DNA of 6,756 bases from Chloroflexota bacterium (GTDB lineage: Bacteria > Chloroflexota > Limnocylindria > Limnocylindrales > CSP1-4), in NCBI GenBank assembly GCA_021790375.1, contig JAJYEB010000106.1, positions 1-6,756 of the forward strand. The letters run 5' to 3'. Shown here piece after piece: positions 1 to 5,348 of the stretch (its first letter is position 1; each line of letters opens with the position of its first letter). The notes beneath the pieces were generated by a model. It was given only the letters and a program-made list of their open reading frames with translations, was not told the origin of the DNA and ran no database searches. Both the position numbers and the translations under genes were made by a program.

Positions 1-433
1 CCGGCGAGGTCCTCCACAGCATGGCGTTGCCCACGAGGGTCGCCATGAGCATCTCGCCCAGGATGCCCGGCGCGGACCCGCTGCTGGCGAAATAGGCGAA
101 GAACGCCGGGTGCTGCCAGTGCGTGATGTTCGGCTCGATCAGCGCCCGGTAGTCGGCCAGGACGTCACCCAGCGGTTCCGGCAGCTCGGGAGGATCGGCG
201 GGGAAGCGTCCGCGCAGCTCGCCGGGCTCGACGTCCGGCAGGACCGGGAAGCGCTCGACGTGCGCCAGGTAGTCGGCCATCAGGTCCGCCACCACGTGGG
301 CCGACCGGCGGAAGGTCTCCGGATCCATGTCGCCGTGCCCCGACGCCTGGGCCGGGTCCAGCGTGCCGAACGCCACGCGCAGCGCCTCGTCGTCGAGGGA
401 TCCCGGGCGGCGATCGGGCGGTGTCGAGGTCAT
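1..433 (-). CDS. PLP-dependent group II decarboxylase (aromatic-L-amino-acid decarboxylase-like), N-terminal part
   Basis: Partial gene: the start is at 433 and the rest lies beyond the left edge, so only about 144 residues are visible. Reading the minus strand gives MTSTPPDRRPGSLDDEALRV and onward, with MDPETFRR at residues 36-43 and then the family hallmark NITHWQHPAFFAYF (about 102-115) and APGILGEML. These match the N-terminal substrate-side region of pyridoxal-phosphate decarboxylases such as DOPA/tryptophan/tyrosine decarboxylases, which convert an L-amino acid to its amine and CO2 in the cytoplasm. The PLP lysine and the active-site histidine lie outside the window, so substrate cannot be judged. 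There is no Shine-Dalgarno before the ATG, but a TAGACT -10-like box sits 7 nt upstream, suggesting a leaderless transcript. An internal ATG at 328 (residue 36) is an alternative start, since the first 35 residues are not clearly conserved. The gene is divergent from the small membrane protein to its right. Confidence 0.9.
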   Translation of the reverse strand, partial: MTSTPPDRRPGSLDDEALRVAFGTLDPAQASGHGDMDPETFRRSAHVVADLMADYLAHVERFPVLPDVEPGELRGRFPADPPELPEPLGDVLADYRALIEPNITHWQHPAFFAYFASSGSAPGILGEMLMATLVGNAMLWRTSP

Positions 434-440
434 GGGGCGG

Positions 441-446
441 AGTCTA
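441..446 (-). promoter_or_regulatory. Putative -10 box of a leaderless promoter for the decarboxylase
   Basis: On the minus strand the hexamer TAGACT (TANNNT type) is followed by 7 nt, CCGCCCC, and then the ATG at 433. Transcription would start at or within a base of the start codon. No Shine-Dalgarno is present, and no good -35 box was recognised 16-18 nt upstream. This is inference from spacing only. Confidence 0.4.
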
Positions 447-452
447 GCGAGG

Positions 453-464
453 CGCGGATCCGCG
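453..464. promoter_or_regulatory. 12-bp perfect palindrome in the divergent intergenic region (possible operator)
   Basis: CGCGGATCCGCG is a perfect 12-bp palindrome in the 81-bp gap between the two divergent genes. It lies in the upstream part of the decarboxylase promoter and just upstream of a TAGGCT box (470-475) facing the small membrane gene. A regulator site is possible, but GC-rich palindromes of this size also occur by chance. Confidence 0.2.
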
Positions 465-514
465 TGGGGTAGGCTGCGCCGCAGGCGACATGGGTCGTGG
501 GCGAGGGGTGGAAC

Positions 515-703
515 GTGGGCGGATTGCTGGACAGCGTCGGTTCCGGGCTGGGCGGGCTCTTCTCCAACACGATCGGGCGGATCGTCGACGGCATCGCCGG
601 GGCCGCCGGGCAGGTCGGCGCACTGGTGCCCGCCGATCCGCGCGTCCTGGTGATCGGGGCGATCGTGGTGCTGGCGCTCCTCGCCTGGGCCTGGCTGCGC
701 TGA
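515..703 (+). CDS. Small glycine-rich single-pass membrane protein (hypothetical)
   Basis: Predicted product is 62 residues with no family I recognise. The N-terminal half (about 2-38) is rich in glycines spaced by hydrophobic residues (GGLLDSVGSGLGGLF, then IVDGIAGAAGQVGAL), like an amphipathic or glycine-zipper helix. After a PADPR break there is one strong transmembrane segment, VLVIGAIVVLALLAWAWL (44-61), ending in a single arginine at the C-terminus. I chose the GTG at 515 because GAGGGG (503-508) lies 6 nt before it. An in-frame GTG at 497 would give 68 residues but has a weak ribosome site. It is divergent from the decarboxylase and could be a membrane anchor or small pore-like peptide, but nothing in the sequence proves a function. 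Conservation of the frame in relatives would settle whether it is real. Confidence 0.55.
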   Translation: MGGLLDSVGSGLGGLFSNTIGRIVDGIAGAAGQVGALVPADPRVLVIGAIVVLALLAWAWLR

Positions 704-741
704 TCCCGGGCAACGGCATCCGGGCCCGCCGACCTCCACAG

Positions 742-813
742 CCTGCCCGGCAACGGAGGCCCGTCCGGCAGCGGCAGCCTGCCCGGCAGCGGCAGCCTGC
801 CCGGCAACGGAGG
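742..813. repeat. 18-bp tandem repeat, four imperfect units, intergenic
   Basis: Four consecutive 18-bp units start at 742, 760, 778 and 796. Units 1 and 4 are identical (CCTGCCCGGCAACGGAGG). Unit 3 is CCTGCCCGGCAGCGGCAG, and unit 2 differs from it at its second to fifth bases. The rest of the 704-938 gap holds no convincing gene. A degenerate related stretch (GGGCAACGGCATCC) occurs at about 708-721 and a partial copy follows at 814-830. The period is a multiple of three, so low-complexity open frames run through it, but they show no protein-like features. It may act as a transcription end or structured RNA, or simply be a minisatellite. Confidence 0.7.
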
Positions 814-830
814 CCCGCGGACGGCTGAGG

Positions 831-836
831 TATCGT
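831..836 (+). promoter_or_regulatory. Possible -10 box upstream of the LLM oxidoreductase gene
   Basis: TATCGT, just downstream of the 18-bp repeat, fits a TANNNT -10 element. It would give a leader of roughly 95 nt before the ATG at 939. No convincing -35 is visible. Weak call. Confidence 0.2.
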
Positions 837-938
837 CCGGGGGCGCGGATTCACCCCGTGCCGGCTCGCGCGCCGATTGCCCGGCGTGCACCCTCCGGTG
901 GCCGCGCCGCCGACCCGTGAGCAGGAGGTTCGCCAGGC

Positions 939-1874
939 ATGCGTCCTTTCTTCGGCTACCACATGCCCAGCTTCACGTACCCCGACGTGCCGCCGGAGCG
1001 GCTGTTCGACCGGCTCACCGAGCTCGTGCAGGCGGCCGAGTCGGCGGGGTTCGACATGGTCACCGTGATGGACCACTTCTACCAGATCGGGAACGTGGGG
1101 GCCGAGGACGAGCCGATGCTCGAGGCGTACACCACGCTCGGCGCCATCGCCGCGCGCACCCGCCGGGTGCGGCTCGGCACGATGGTGACGGGCGTGACGT
1201 ACCGCAATCCCGCGCTGCTGGCCAAGGCGGTGACGACGCTCGACGTCATCTCGGGCGGAAGGGCGGTGCTCGGGATCGGCGCCGGCTGGAACGAGTCCGA
1301 GCACCGCGGGTACGGCTTCGAGTTTCCGCCGATCCGGGAGCGGATGGATCGACTCGACGAGGCCCTGGCGATCTGCCGGCTGATGTTCACCCGGGAGCGC
1401 CCGAGCTTCGAGGGATGGCACTACCGGATCGAGGAGGCGCTGAACAGCCCGCGCCCGATCCAGGCCGGCGGACCGAAGATCCTGGTCGGCGGAGGCGGGG
1501 AACGCAGGACGCTTCGCCTGGCCGCCAGGTACGCCGACATGACGAACTGGTTCGGCACGCTCGACGAGCTTCGGCACAAGAACGAGGTGCTCGAGCAGCA
1601 CTGCGAGGCGGAGGGCCGGGACCCCTCGACGATCCTCCGGACGGTCATGGCGCCGTTCGTGCTGGTGCGTGACGACCGGGAGGCGCAGGCCACGCTGGAC
1701 CGGCTGACCCCGGCCCGCCGGGCTGCCGCGGCGGCCGTGACCCCGGCGCAGGCGGCAGAGGGCCTGCGGCCCTACATGGACGCCGGCTTCATGGGGTTCA
1801 TCTTCCGGAACCCGACGTTCTTGACGCTCGAGTCGCTGGGGCTGGCCGGAGAGCTGATCGCCCTCCTGTCCTGA
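939..1874 (+). CDS. LLM class F420-dependent (luciferase-like) oxidoreductase
   Basis: The product is 311 residues, a normal length for single-domain luciferase-like TIM-barrel oxidoreductases. The start is supported by AGGAGG at 923-928, 10 nt before the ATG. Typical features in order are GYHMPSFTYPD near the N-terminus, AAESAGFDMVTVMDHFYQI (residues about 32-50), RVRLGTMVTGVTYRNPALLAK, then TLDVISGGRAVLGIGAGWNE with the conserved barrel-strand glycines. Further on are RMDRLDEALAICRLMF and the ILVGGGGERRTLRLAARYAD segment. The pattern fits the actinobacterial/chloroflexotal F420-dependent subgroup (similar to families named after Rv1855c) rather than true bacterial luciferase. Such enzymes use reduced F420 or FMN in the cytoplasm to reduce or oxidise small organic substrates. 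The substrate is not predictable here. It converges with the reductase gene after a 12-bp gap, with no clear terminator between. Confidence 0.92.
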   Translation: MRPFFGYHMPSFTYPDVPPERLFDRLTELVQAAESAGFDMVTVMDHFYQIGNVGAEDEPMLEAYTTLGAIAARTRRVRLGTMVTGVTYRNPALLAKAVTTLDVISGGRAVLGIGAGWNESEHRGYGFEFPPIRERMDRLDEALAICRLMFTRERPSFEGWHYRIEEALNSPRPIQAGGPKILVGGGGERRTLRLAARYADMTNWFGTLDELRHKNEVLEQHCEAEGRDPSTILRTVMAPFVLVRDDREAQATLDRLTPARRAAAAAVTPAQAAEGLRPYMDAGFMGFIFRNPTFLTLESLGLAGELIALLS

Positions 1875-1886
1875 TCGACCACCCGC

Positions 1887-2819
1887 CTACTGCGCGCGGG
1901 CCCGATCGACCGCGAGCCGGGCCAGCGCCCAGTCCTGGGCCGCCACGCCCACCGACTTGAACACCGTGCGCCCACCCGGCGGCGCGGCCGGCCGCACCAG
2001 GAGCGTGCCGATCTCTGCCAGCCGCTCGCGCTGCAGGGTGCCGGCCCGGATCGCCTGGATCAGGTCGCCGGCCTCGGCCAGCGCCGCGTCGAGCAGGTCG
2101 ACGGCGACCACCGAGGCTCCGGCCAGCAGCTCGGCCGGAAGCTCGCACATGGCCTCCGTGTACGCTCCCACCGCGTTGACGTGGACAACCGCTGCAAGGT
2201 CCCGGGCCGCGAAGAGCGGTCGGGTCGCGGTGGTCGCGGTGCACACCACGTCCGCGCCGGCGAGCGCACCGGGGACGTTCCCGGCGACGACCCGCACGGG
2301 CTCGAGCTCCCCCGCGAGCCGCGCGGCCAGGGCGGCCGCATGCACCGGGTCCCTCGAGGCGATGCGCACCTCGCGGATCGGCCGGACCGCGCACACCGCC
2401 CGCACCTGGTCGGCCGCCTGCCCGCCCGCGCCGATCATCGCCAGCACCCCGGAATCGGGCGAGGCGAGCAGGTCCGTGGCCACTCCGGACGCCGCGCCGG
2501 TCCGGAGTGCGGTGAGCGTGCCACCGTCGATGATCGCCTCCGGTGTGCCCGTTTCACCGTCGAACCAGATCACCACCGCCTGCACCGCCGGCAGGCCGCG
2601 TCCGGGGTTCCCTCCCCGGACGGTCACCGCCTTCAGGACCGTTCCGATCCCCTGCCGGTCCGCGGCGAGCATCGCCAGGGCGCGTCCGCCCTCCAGGGCC
2701 AGCCGCGTGGGCTGCTCGATGCCGCCGGCGGAGGCGGCGATGAACCCGTCGCGCACCGCGTCGATGGCCGCGCGCATCGGGACCAGTTCACGGAGCCGGT
2801 CCGGCGAGATGACCAGCAC
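1887..2819 (-). CDS. Ornithine cyclodeaminase/mu-crystallin family reductase (probable Delta1-pyrroline-2-carboxylate reductase)
   Basis: The 310-residue product matches the ornithine cyclodeaminase/mu-crystallin family in length and motifs. The substrate-side lysine region VLKAVTVRGG is at about 61-70, and GLPAVQAVVIWFDGETGTPEAI plus the family signature GGTLTALRTGAAS are at about 75-111. The NAD(P)-binding Rossmann loop MIGAGGQA is at 128-135, VNAVGAYTEAMCELP follows, and a C-terminal TVFKSVGVAAQDWALA block closes the protein. The family includes ornithine cyclodeaminase, alanine dehydrogenase, and reductases that turn Delta1-pyrroline-2-carboxylate into L-proline. The last role is favoured by the upstream racemase/dehydratase-family gene, whose stop lies only 6 bp from this GTG start. 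The GGAG in that gene's last codons can serve as the ribosome site, so the two are probably translationally coupled. Cyclodeaminase activity is not excluded. Confidence 0.88.
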   Translation of the reverse strand: MLVISPDRLRELVPMRAAIDAVRDGFIAASAGGIEQPTRLALEGGRALAMLAADRQGIGTVLKAVTVRGGNPGRGLPAVQAVVIWFDGETGTPEAIIDGGTLTALRTGAASGVATDLLASPDSGVLAMIGAGGQAADQVRAVCAVRPIREVRIASRDPVHAAALAARLAGELEPVRVVAGNVPGALAGADVVCTATTATRPLFAARDLAAVVHVNAVGAYTEAMCELPAELLAGASVVAVDLLDAALAEAGDLIQAIRAGTLQRERLAEIGTLLVRPAAPPGGRTVFKSVGVAAQDWALARLAVDRARAQ

Positions 2820-2825
2820 GGCGTG

Positions 2826-3950
2826 TCAGTCTCCGGCCGCCAAGGGGCCTCTGCCCGCCCCGCGCGACCGATCCGGCGCCGCCCCTGCAGTCCCGGCCCC
2901 CCAGATGTCTCCCACCGTGAAGCCCTCCGGGAACGGGTCCTCGGGGTCCAGGACGTAGGTGGAGAAGCCGGTGATCCAGGCCGTGCCTCCGATGGTCGGG
3001 ACCACCGCGGGCCTCCCGCCGACGGTGGTCTCCCGGACCAGGCGGCCGGTGAAGACGGTGTCCAGGATCCCCTCGTGGCGGAAGTCCTGCCCCAGGCCCA
3101 GCCGGCCGCGTGCGTGCAGGGTGGCCATCTTCGCGCAGGTCCCGGTCCCGCAGGGGGAGCGGTCGAGCGCGCCCGTCCACGTCGCAGGCCGGTTCCAGTC
3201 GAGCTCGCCGGTCGAGACCACCACCGTGTTCCGCAGGTCCGCGTGCGGGCCGCTGGGCGGTCCGGAGAGCAGCGCGATGGTGGGCCCCACGATCCCGGGG
3301 TTGTCCGGATGCGTGCAGGGAACCTGCTCGCGGGTCGCTGCCTTGATCATCTCGCCCACCCGCACCAGGTCGCGGGCCTCGTCGGGTGCCAGGCGCAGGC
3401 CCAGCGCAGCGGCGTCCGCGATGGCGTAGATCATGCCGCCGTACGCCACGTCCACCTTCACGGTGCCGAGCCCGGGGACCTCGACGTCCGCGTCGAGGAC
3501 GAACACGAAGGAGGGCACGTTCTCGAACGTGATGCGCCGGGCCTTGCCGTCCACCACGTCCGCCCGGATGCCGACCAGGCCGGCCGGCGATTCCAGCAGG
3601 AACTCCGTCACCGGCTCGCGCACCGGCACCATCCCCATCTCGATCAGCACGGTCGCCACGCAGATCGTGTTGGTGCCCGACATGGGCGGGTACTCGACCT
3701 GCTCCATGATGATGTAGCCCGCGGCGGCGGCCGGGTTCGTGGCTGGCAGGACCAGGTTGCAGTTGGCGGCCGGATAGCCGCGCGGCTCACGCAGCATGCG
3801 CAGGCGCACGGCGTCGTGGTGGGCGGCGAAGTGCCGCATCTTGTCGAACATGGTGGCGCCCGGCACGTCCAGCACGCCGCCGACGATCACCCGCCCGGGT
3901 TCCCCTGCCGCGTGGGCGTCCACCGCCACGATGCCGTTGCTGAACCGCAC
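2826..3950 (-). CDS. Proline racemase superfamily enzyme (hydroxyproline 2-epimerase / trans-3-hydroxy-L-proline dehydratase type), Ser/Cys active site
   Basis: The GTG at 3950 gives 374 residues. It has AGGGAGG 7 nt upstream, and homology begins at once with IVAVDAHAAGEPGRV (residues 7-21), so a longer frame up to 4166 is rejected. Family motifs are RGYPAANCNLVLP (57-69), YPPMSGTNTICVAT (87-100), the invariant DRSPCGTGT (263-271) and GGTAWITGF (321-329). The first catalytic position, a cysteine in classical racemases and epimerases (MCGH), is Ser91 here, while the second, Cys267, is kept. Trans-3-hydroxyproline dehydratases of the usual type instead keep the first Cys and have Thr second, so this is a third active-site class. 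It acts on cyclic imino acids in the cytoplasm. Likely reactions are 4-hydroxyproline epimerisation or 3-hydroxyproline dehydration, the latter feeding the reductase encoded next. The last 25 residues are a Gly/Ala/Arg-rich tail beyond the usual fold. Start, family and operon are well supported; the exact substrate is not. Confidence 0.9.
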   Translation of the reverse strand: MRFSNGIVAVDAHAAGEPGRVIVGGVLDVPGATMFDKMRHFAAHHDAVRLRMLREPRGYPAANCNLVLPATNPAAAAGYIIMEQVEYPPMSGTNTICVATVLIEMGMVPVREPVTEFLLESPAGLVGIRADVVDGKARRITFENVPSFVFVLDADVEVPGLGTVKVDVAYGGMIYAIADAAALGLRLAPDEARDLVRVGEMIKAATREQVPCTHPDNPGIVGPTIALLSGPPSGPHADLRNTVVVSTGELDWNRPATWTGALDRSPCGTGTCAKMATLHARGRLGLGQDFRHEGILDTVFTGRLVRETTVGGRPAVVPTIGGTAWITGFSTYVLDPEDPFPEGFTVGDIWGAGTAGAAPDRSRGAGRGPLAAGD

Positions 3951-3958
3951 CGCACGAC

Positions 3959-3973
3959 CTCCCTGCGAGGGAG
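3959..3973 (-). promoter_or_regulatory. Perfect hairpin containing the Shine-Dalgarno of the racemase-family gene
   Basis: CTCCCT-GCG-AGGGAG is a perfect inverted repeat with 6-bp arms and a 3-nt loop. On the minus-strand transcript, the arm nearer the gene together with the next G reads AGGGAGG, which is the ribosome site 7 nt before the GTG at 3950. The hairpin would hide the site. Alternatively the DNA repeat could be an operator near the predicted transcription start. Confidence 0.45.
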
Positions 3974-3976
3974 CCC

Positions 3977-3982
3977 ATGGTA
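3977..3982 (-). promoter_or_regulatory. Putative -10 box for the racemase-reductase operon
   Basis: On the minus strand, TACCAT fits a TANNNT -10 box. It would place transcription start near 3970, at the edge of the 3959-3973 hairpin, with a leader of about 20 nt. No -35 was recognised. The 88-bp gap to the upstream J-domain gene leaves room for a separate promoter. Confidence 0.35.
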
Positions 3983-4038
3983 CCGCCCGCGGATCGGGCC
4001 GGGAGCCGGGGCGGGAGCGCGGGCGACGCGCCCGTGCG

Positions 4039-4530
4039 TCAGCGGCGGAAGCGGCCGCGCCGTCGCTCGTCGGCCAGCGCTGTCGCGGTCCGGGCCGGCG
4101 AGGTGAGGAGCGCTTCGATCTCCCCTCGATACCGGCGCCCGATGGGTGTCCGGGCGAACCATTCAAGGAAGTCCGGGTCCTGTCGGGCGATCTGCCCCAG
4201 CGACCAGCCTGTGTACCGGCCGAAATCGAGCACGCTGCCGGAGGGGCTGCCCGATGGCGCGGCCGGCCGCATCTCCCACGGCTCGACGGGCCTGGGTGGT
4301 GCCGGCGGCGGGGCCAGGGTCGCGCGGCGCGAGCGGTCGTACTCGGCTCGGGCGGCCGGGTCGCGGAGCACGGTCCAGGCGTTGTTGAGCGCGGTCATCC
4401 GCTCGTCGGAGCCGCCGGTGACATCCGGGTGGTACTTGCGGGCCAGCGTGCGGTACGCCGCCTGGATGACCTCGGTCTCCGCGCCCGGATCGACCTGCAG
4501 GATGACGTAGTGGTCGGTGGTGCCGAACAT
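4039..4530 (-). CDS. J-domain protein with ExoX-like C-terminal module
   Basis: The ATG at 4530 gives 163 residues. Residues about 6-66 are a J domain: DHYVILQVDPGAETEVIQAA, then the HPD motif at 34-36 (RKYHPDVTGG) that stimulates Hsp70 ATPase, and ALNNAWTVLRDPAARAEYDR. A proline-rich linker (72-98) leads to LDFGRYTGWSLGQIARQDPD and FLEWFARTPIGRRY (about 101-134). This resembles the small ExoX-like C-terminal domain found at the end of some DnaQ-type exonucleases. There is no G/F-rich region, zinc centre or substrate-binding domain, so this is not a general DnaJ. It is likely a specialised DnaK co-chaperone whose C-terminal module selects the client. The start is preferred because upstream in-frame sequence crosses intergenic tandem repeats with no protein-like content. 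There is no clear Shine-Dalgarno; TACCCT 8 nt upstream suggests leaderless expression. Confidence 0.85.
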   Translation of the reverse strand: MFGTTDHYVILQVDPGAETEVIQAAYRTLARKYHPDVTGGSDERMTALNNAWTVLRDPAARAEYDRSRRATLAPPPAPPRPVEPWEMRPAAPSGSPSGSVLDFGRYTGWSLGQIARQDPDFLEWFARTPIGRRYRGEIEALLTSPARTATALADERRRGRFRR

Positions 4531-4538
4531 CGTGTCCG

Positions 4539-4544
4539 AGGGTA
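4539..4544 (-). promoter_or_regulatory. Putative -10 box of a leaderless promoter for the J-domain gene
   Basis: On the minus strand, TACCCT is followed by CGGACACG and then the ATG at 4530. A start at or 1-2 nt before the ATG would explain the missing ribosome site. Inference from spacing only. Confidence 0.35.
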
Positions 4545-4564
4545 CCGGCGGACGGCGCCGCCGG
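4545..4564. repeat. Inverted repeat upstream of the J-domain gene
   Basis: CCGGCGG-ACGGCG-CCGCCGG has perfect 7-bp arms around a 6-nt loop. It abuts the putative -10 box of the J-domain gene and covers the expected -35 to -10 spacer. It could be an operator, or a terminator-like hairpin without a T tract. GGTACC occurs on both sides, at 4541-4546 and 4576-4581. Confidence 0.35.
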
Positions 4565-4598
4565 AAGCGCCAGATGGTACCGTCGCCACTCGCACTTT

Positions 4599-4680
4599 CG
4601 TGCCCTGCCGGGCGGGCGTCTCTGCCGTCCGGACGTGCCCTGCCGCGTGGGCGTCTCTGCCGTCCGGACGTGCCCTGACG
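4599..4680. repeat. 35-bp tandem repeat, about 2.3 units
   Basis: Units at 4599-4633 and 4634-4668 differ at only two positions (near 4612 and 4615 of the first copy, GGGCGG versus GCGTGG). A third partial copy (CGTGCCCTG) starts at 4669. Each unit junction carries the 10-bp palindrome CGTCCGGACG (4626-4635 and 4661-4670), and each copy can form an imperfect GGGCGTC...GACGTGCCC hairpin. The period is not a multiple of three, so it is not coding. There are no spacers, so it is not a CRISPR array. It lies between the divergent J-domain and flavodoxin genes. Confidence 0.8.
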
Positions 4681-4694
4681 TCGCCCTCGGCACC

Positions 4695-4726
4695 GGGCAA
4701 CGGGAGGCCGGGGCAACCGGAGCGCG
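4695..4726. repeat. 16-bp tandem repeat, two units
   Basis: GGGCAACGGGAGGCCG at 4695-4710 is followed directly by GGGCAACCGGAGCGCG at 4711-4726. The GGCAACGG-GAGG core resembles the CCGGCAACGGAGG core of the 18-bp repeat near 742-813, about 4 kb away. Together with the 35-bp repeat it fills most of the 4531-4808 gap, where no gene is seen. Confidence 0.55.
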
Positions 4727-4808
4727 GGGCGACCTTCAGCCCTTGGCATTCGGCGCCCGGGCCCGGATGCTGAGGGCCTCGACGCGTCCGTGCAGGAGGG
4801 AGCACGCC

Positions 4809-5348
4809 ATGTCCGTTCTCGTCGCCTACGCCAGCCGGCACGGGGCGACCCGGGGAATCGCCGAGCACATCGCGGATCGGCTGCGCGCCGACGGCCTGGA
4901 GGCCGAGGCCCGACCGGTGAGCGCGGTACGGGACGTGGGCACGTACGACGCGGTCGTGGTCGGGGGCGCGGCGTACATGTTCCACTGGCTGAAGGAGGCC
5001 ACCGGGTTCGTCCGGCGCAACGGTGCCGCCCTCGCCGCGCGGCCGGTCTGGCTGTTCAGCAGCGGGCCCCTGGGGACCGACACCGTGGATGCCCAGGGGC
5101 GCGACGTGCTCCTCACCAGTGAGCCGAAGGAGTTTGCCGAGCTCCGCTCCGCGCTTCACCCGCGCGACGTGCGGGTGTTCTTCGGCGCATTCGACCCGGG
5201 GGCCCCTCCCGTGGGGCTGGCCGAGCGGTTCGTGCGGCACATGCCGGCCGCCCGTGACGCGATGCCCGCCGGAGACTTCCGCGACTGGCCGGCGATCGAC
5301 GCCTGGGCGGACGGAATCGCGGCGGAGCTGGCGACGCAGGCGGGTTGA
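4809..5348 (+). CDS. Flavodoxin-fold protein (HemG/menaquinone-dependent protoporphyrinogen oxidase-like family)
   Basis: The ATG at 4809 is preceded by AGGAGG at 4794-4799 with 9-nt spacing and gives 179 residues. The N-terminal strand and phosphate loop MSVLVAYASRHGATRGIAEH is the flavodoxin FMN-phosphate site (loop residues 8-15). YDAVVVGGAAYMFHWLKEA (46-64) and PVWLFSSGPLGTD (79-91) are the other flavin-contacting segments typical of the flavodoxin_5/HemG group. The C-terminal part ends in an amphipathic helix, DAWADGIAAELATQ. Such proteins bind FMN and pass electrons in the cytoplasm; some oxidise protoporphyrinogen using menaquinone. No haem gene is nearby, so a general flavodoxin or quinone-reductase role is equally possible. 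Its stop codon coincides with the point where the oppositely oriented MFS gene loses homology. Confidence 0.88.
   Translation: MSVLVAYASRHGATRGIAEHIADRLRADGLEAEARPVSAVRDVGTYDAVVVGGAAYMFHWLKEATGFVRRNGAALAARPVWLFSSGPLGTDTVDAQGRDVLLTSEPKEFAELRSALHPRDVRVFFGAFDPGAPPVGLAERFVRHMPAARDAMPAGDFRDWPAIDAWADGIAAELATQAG

Noticed and set aside
444..1601. 385-codon minus-strand frame through the 18-bp repeat and the LLM gene
   Set aside because: It is antisense to a clear LLM oxidoreductase, and its end is repeat-derived RCRAGC low complexity.
2181..4106. 641-codon plus-strand frame
   Set aside because: It is antisense to the reductase and racemase genes, has shadow composition rich in Arg, Gly, His and Pro, and has no domain.
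3951..4166. Possible 72-residue N-terminal extension of the racemase-family protein
   Set aside because: Homology starts directly at the GTG at 3950, which has a good ribosome site. The extension overlaps the end of the J-domain gene and is Arg/Pro/Ser-rich without family match.
4599..4680. CRISPR array
   Set aside because: The units abut directly with no spacers, there are too few copies and no cas genes are visible.
4531..4749. Upstream in-frame extension of the J-domain protein
   Set aside because: It reads through the 35-bp and 16-bp tandem repeats and gives Arg/Gly/Pro-rich low-complexity sequence.
4395..5348. Long minus-strand frame continuing the MFS remnant, which would make a 417-residue chimera
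   Set aside because: Beyond codon 100 it is the antisense of a well-supported flavodoxin gene and of the repeats; it shows no membrane segments.
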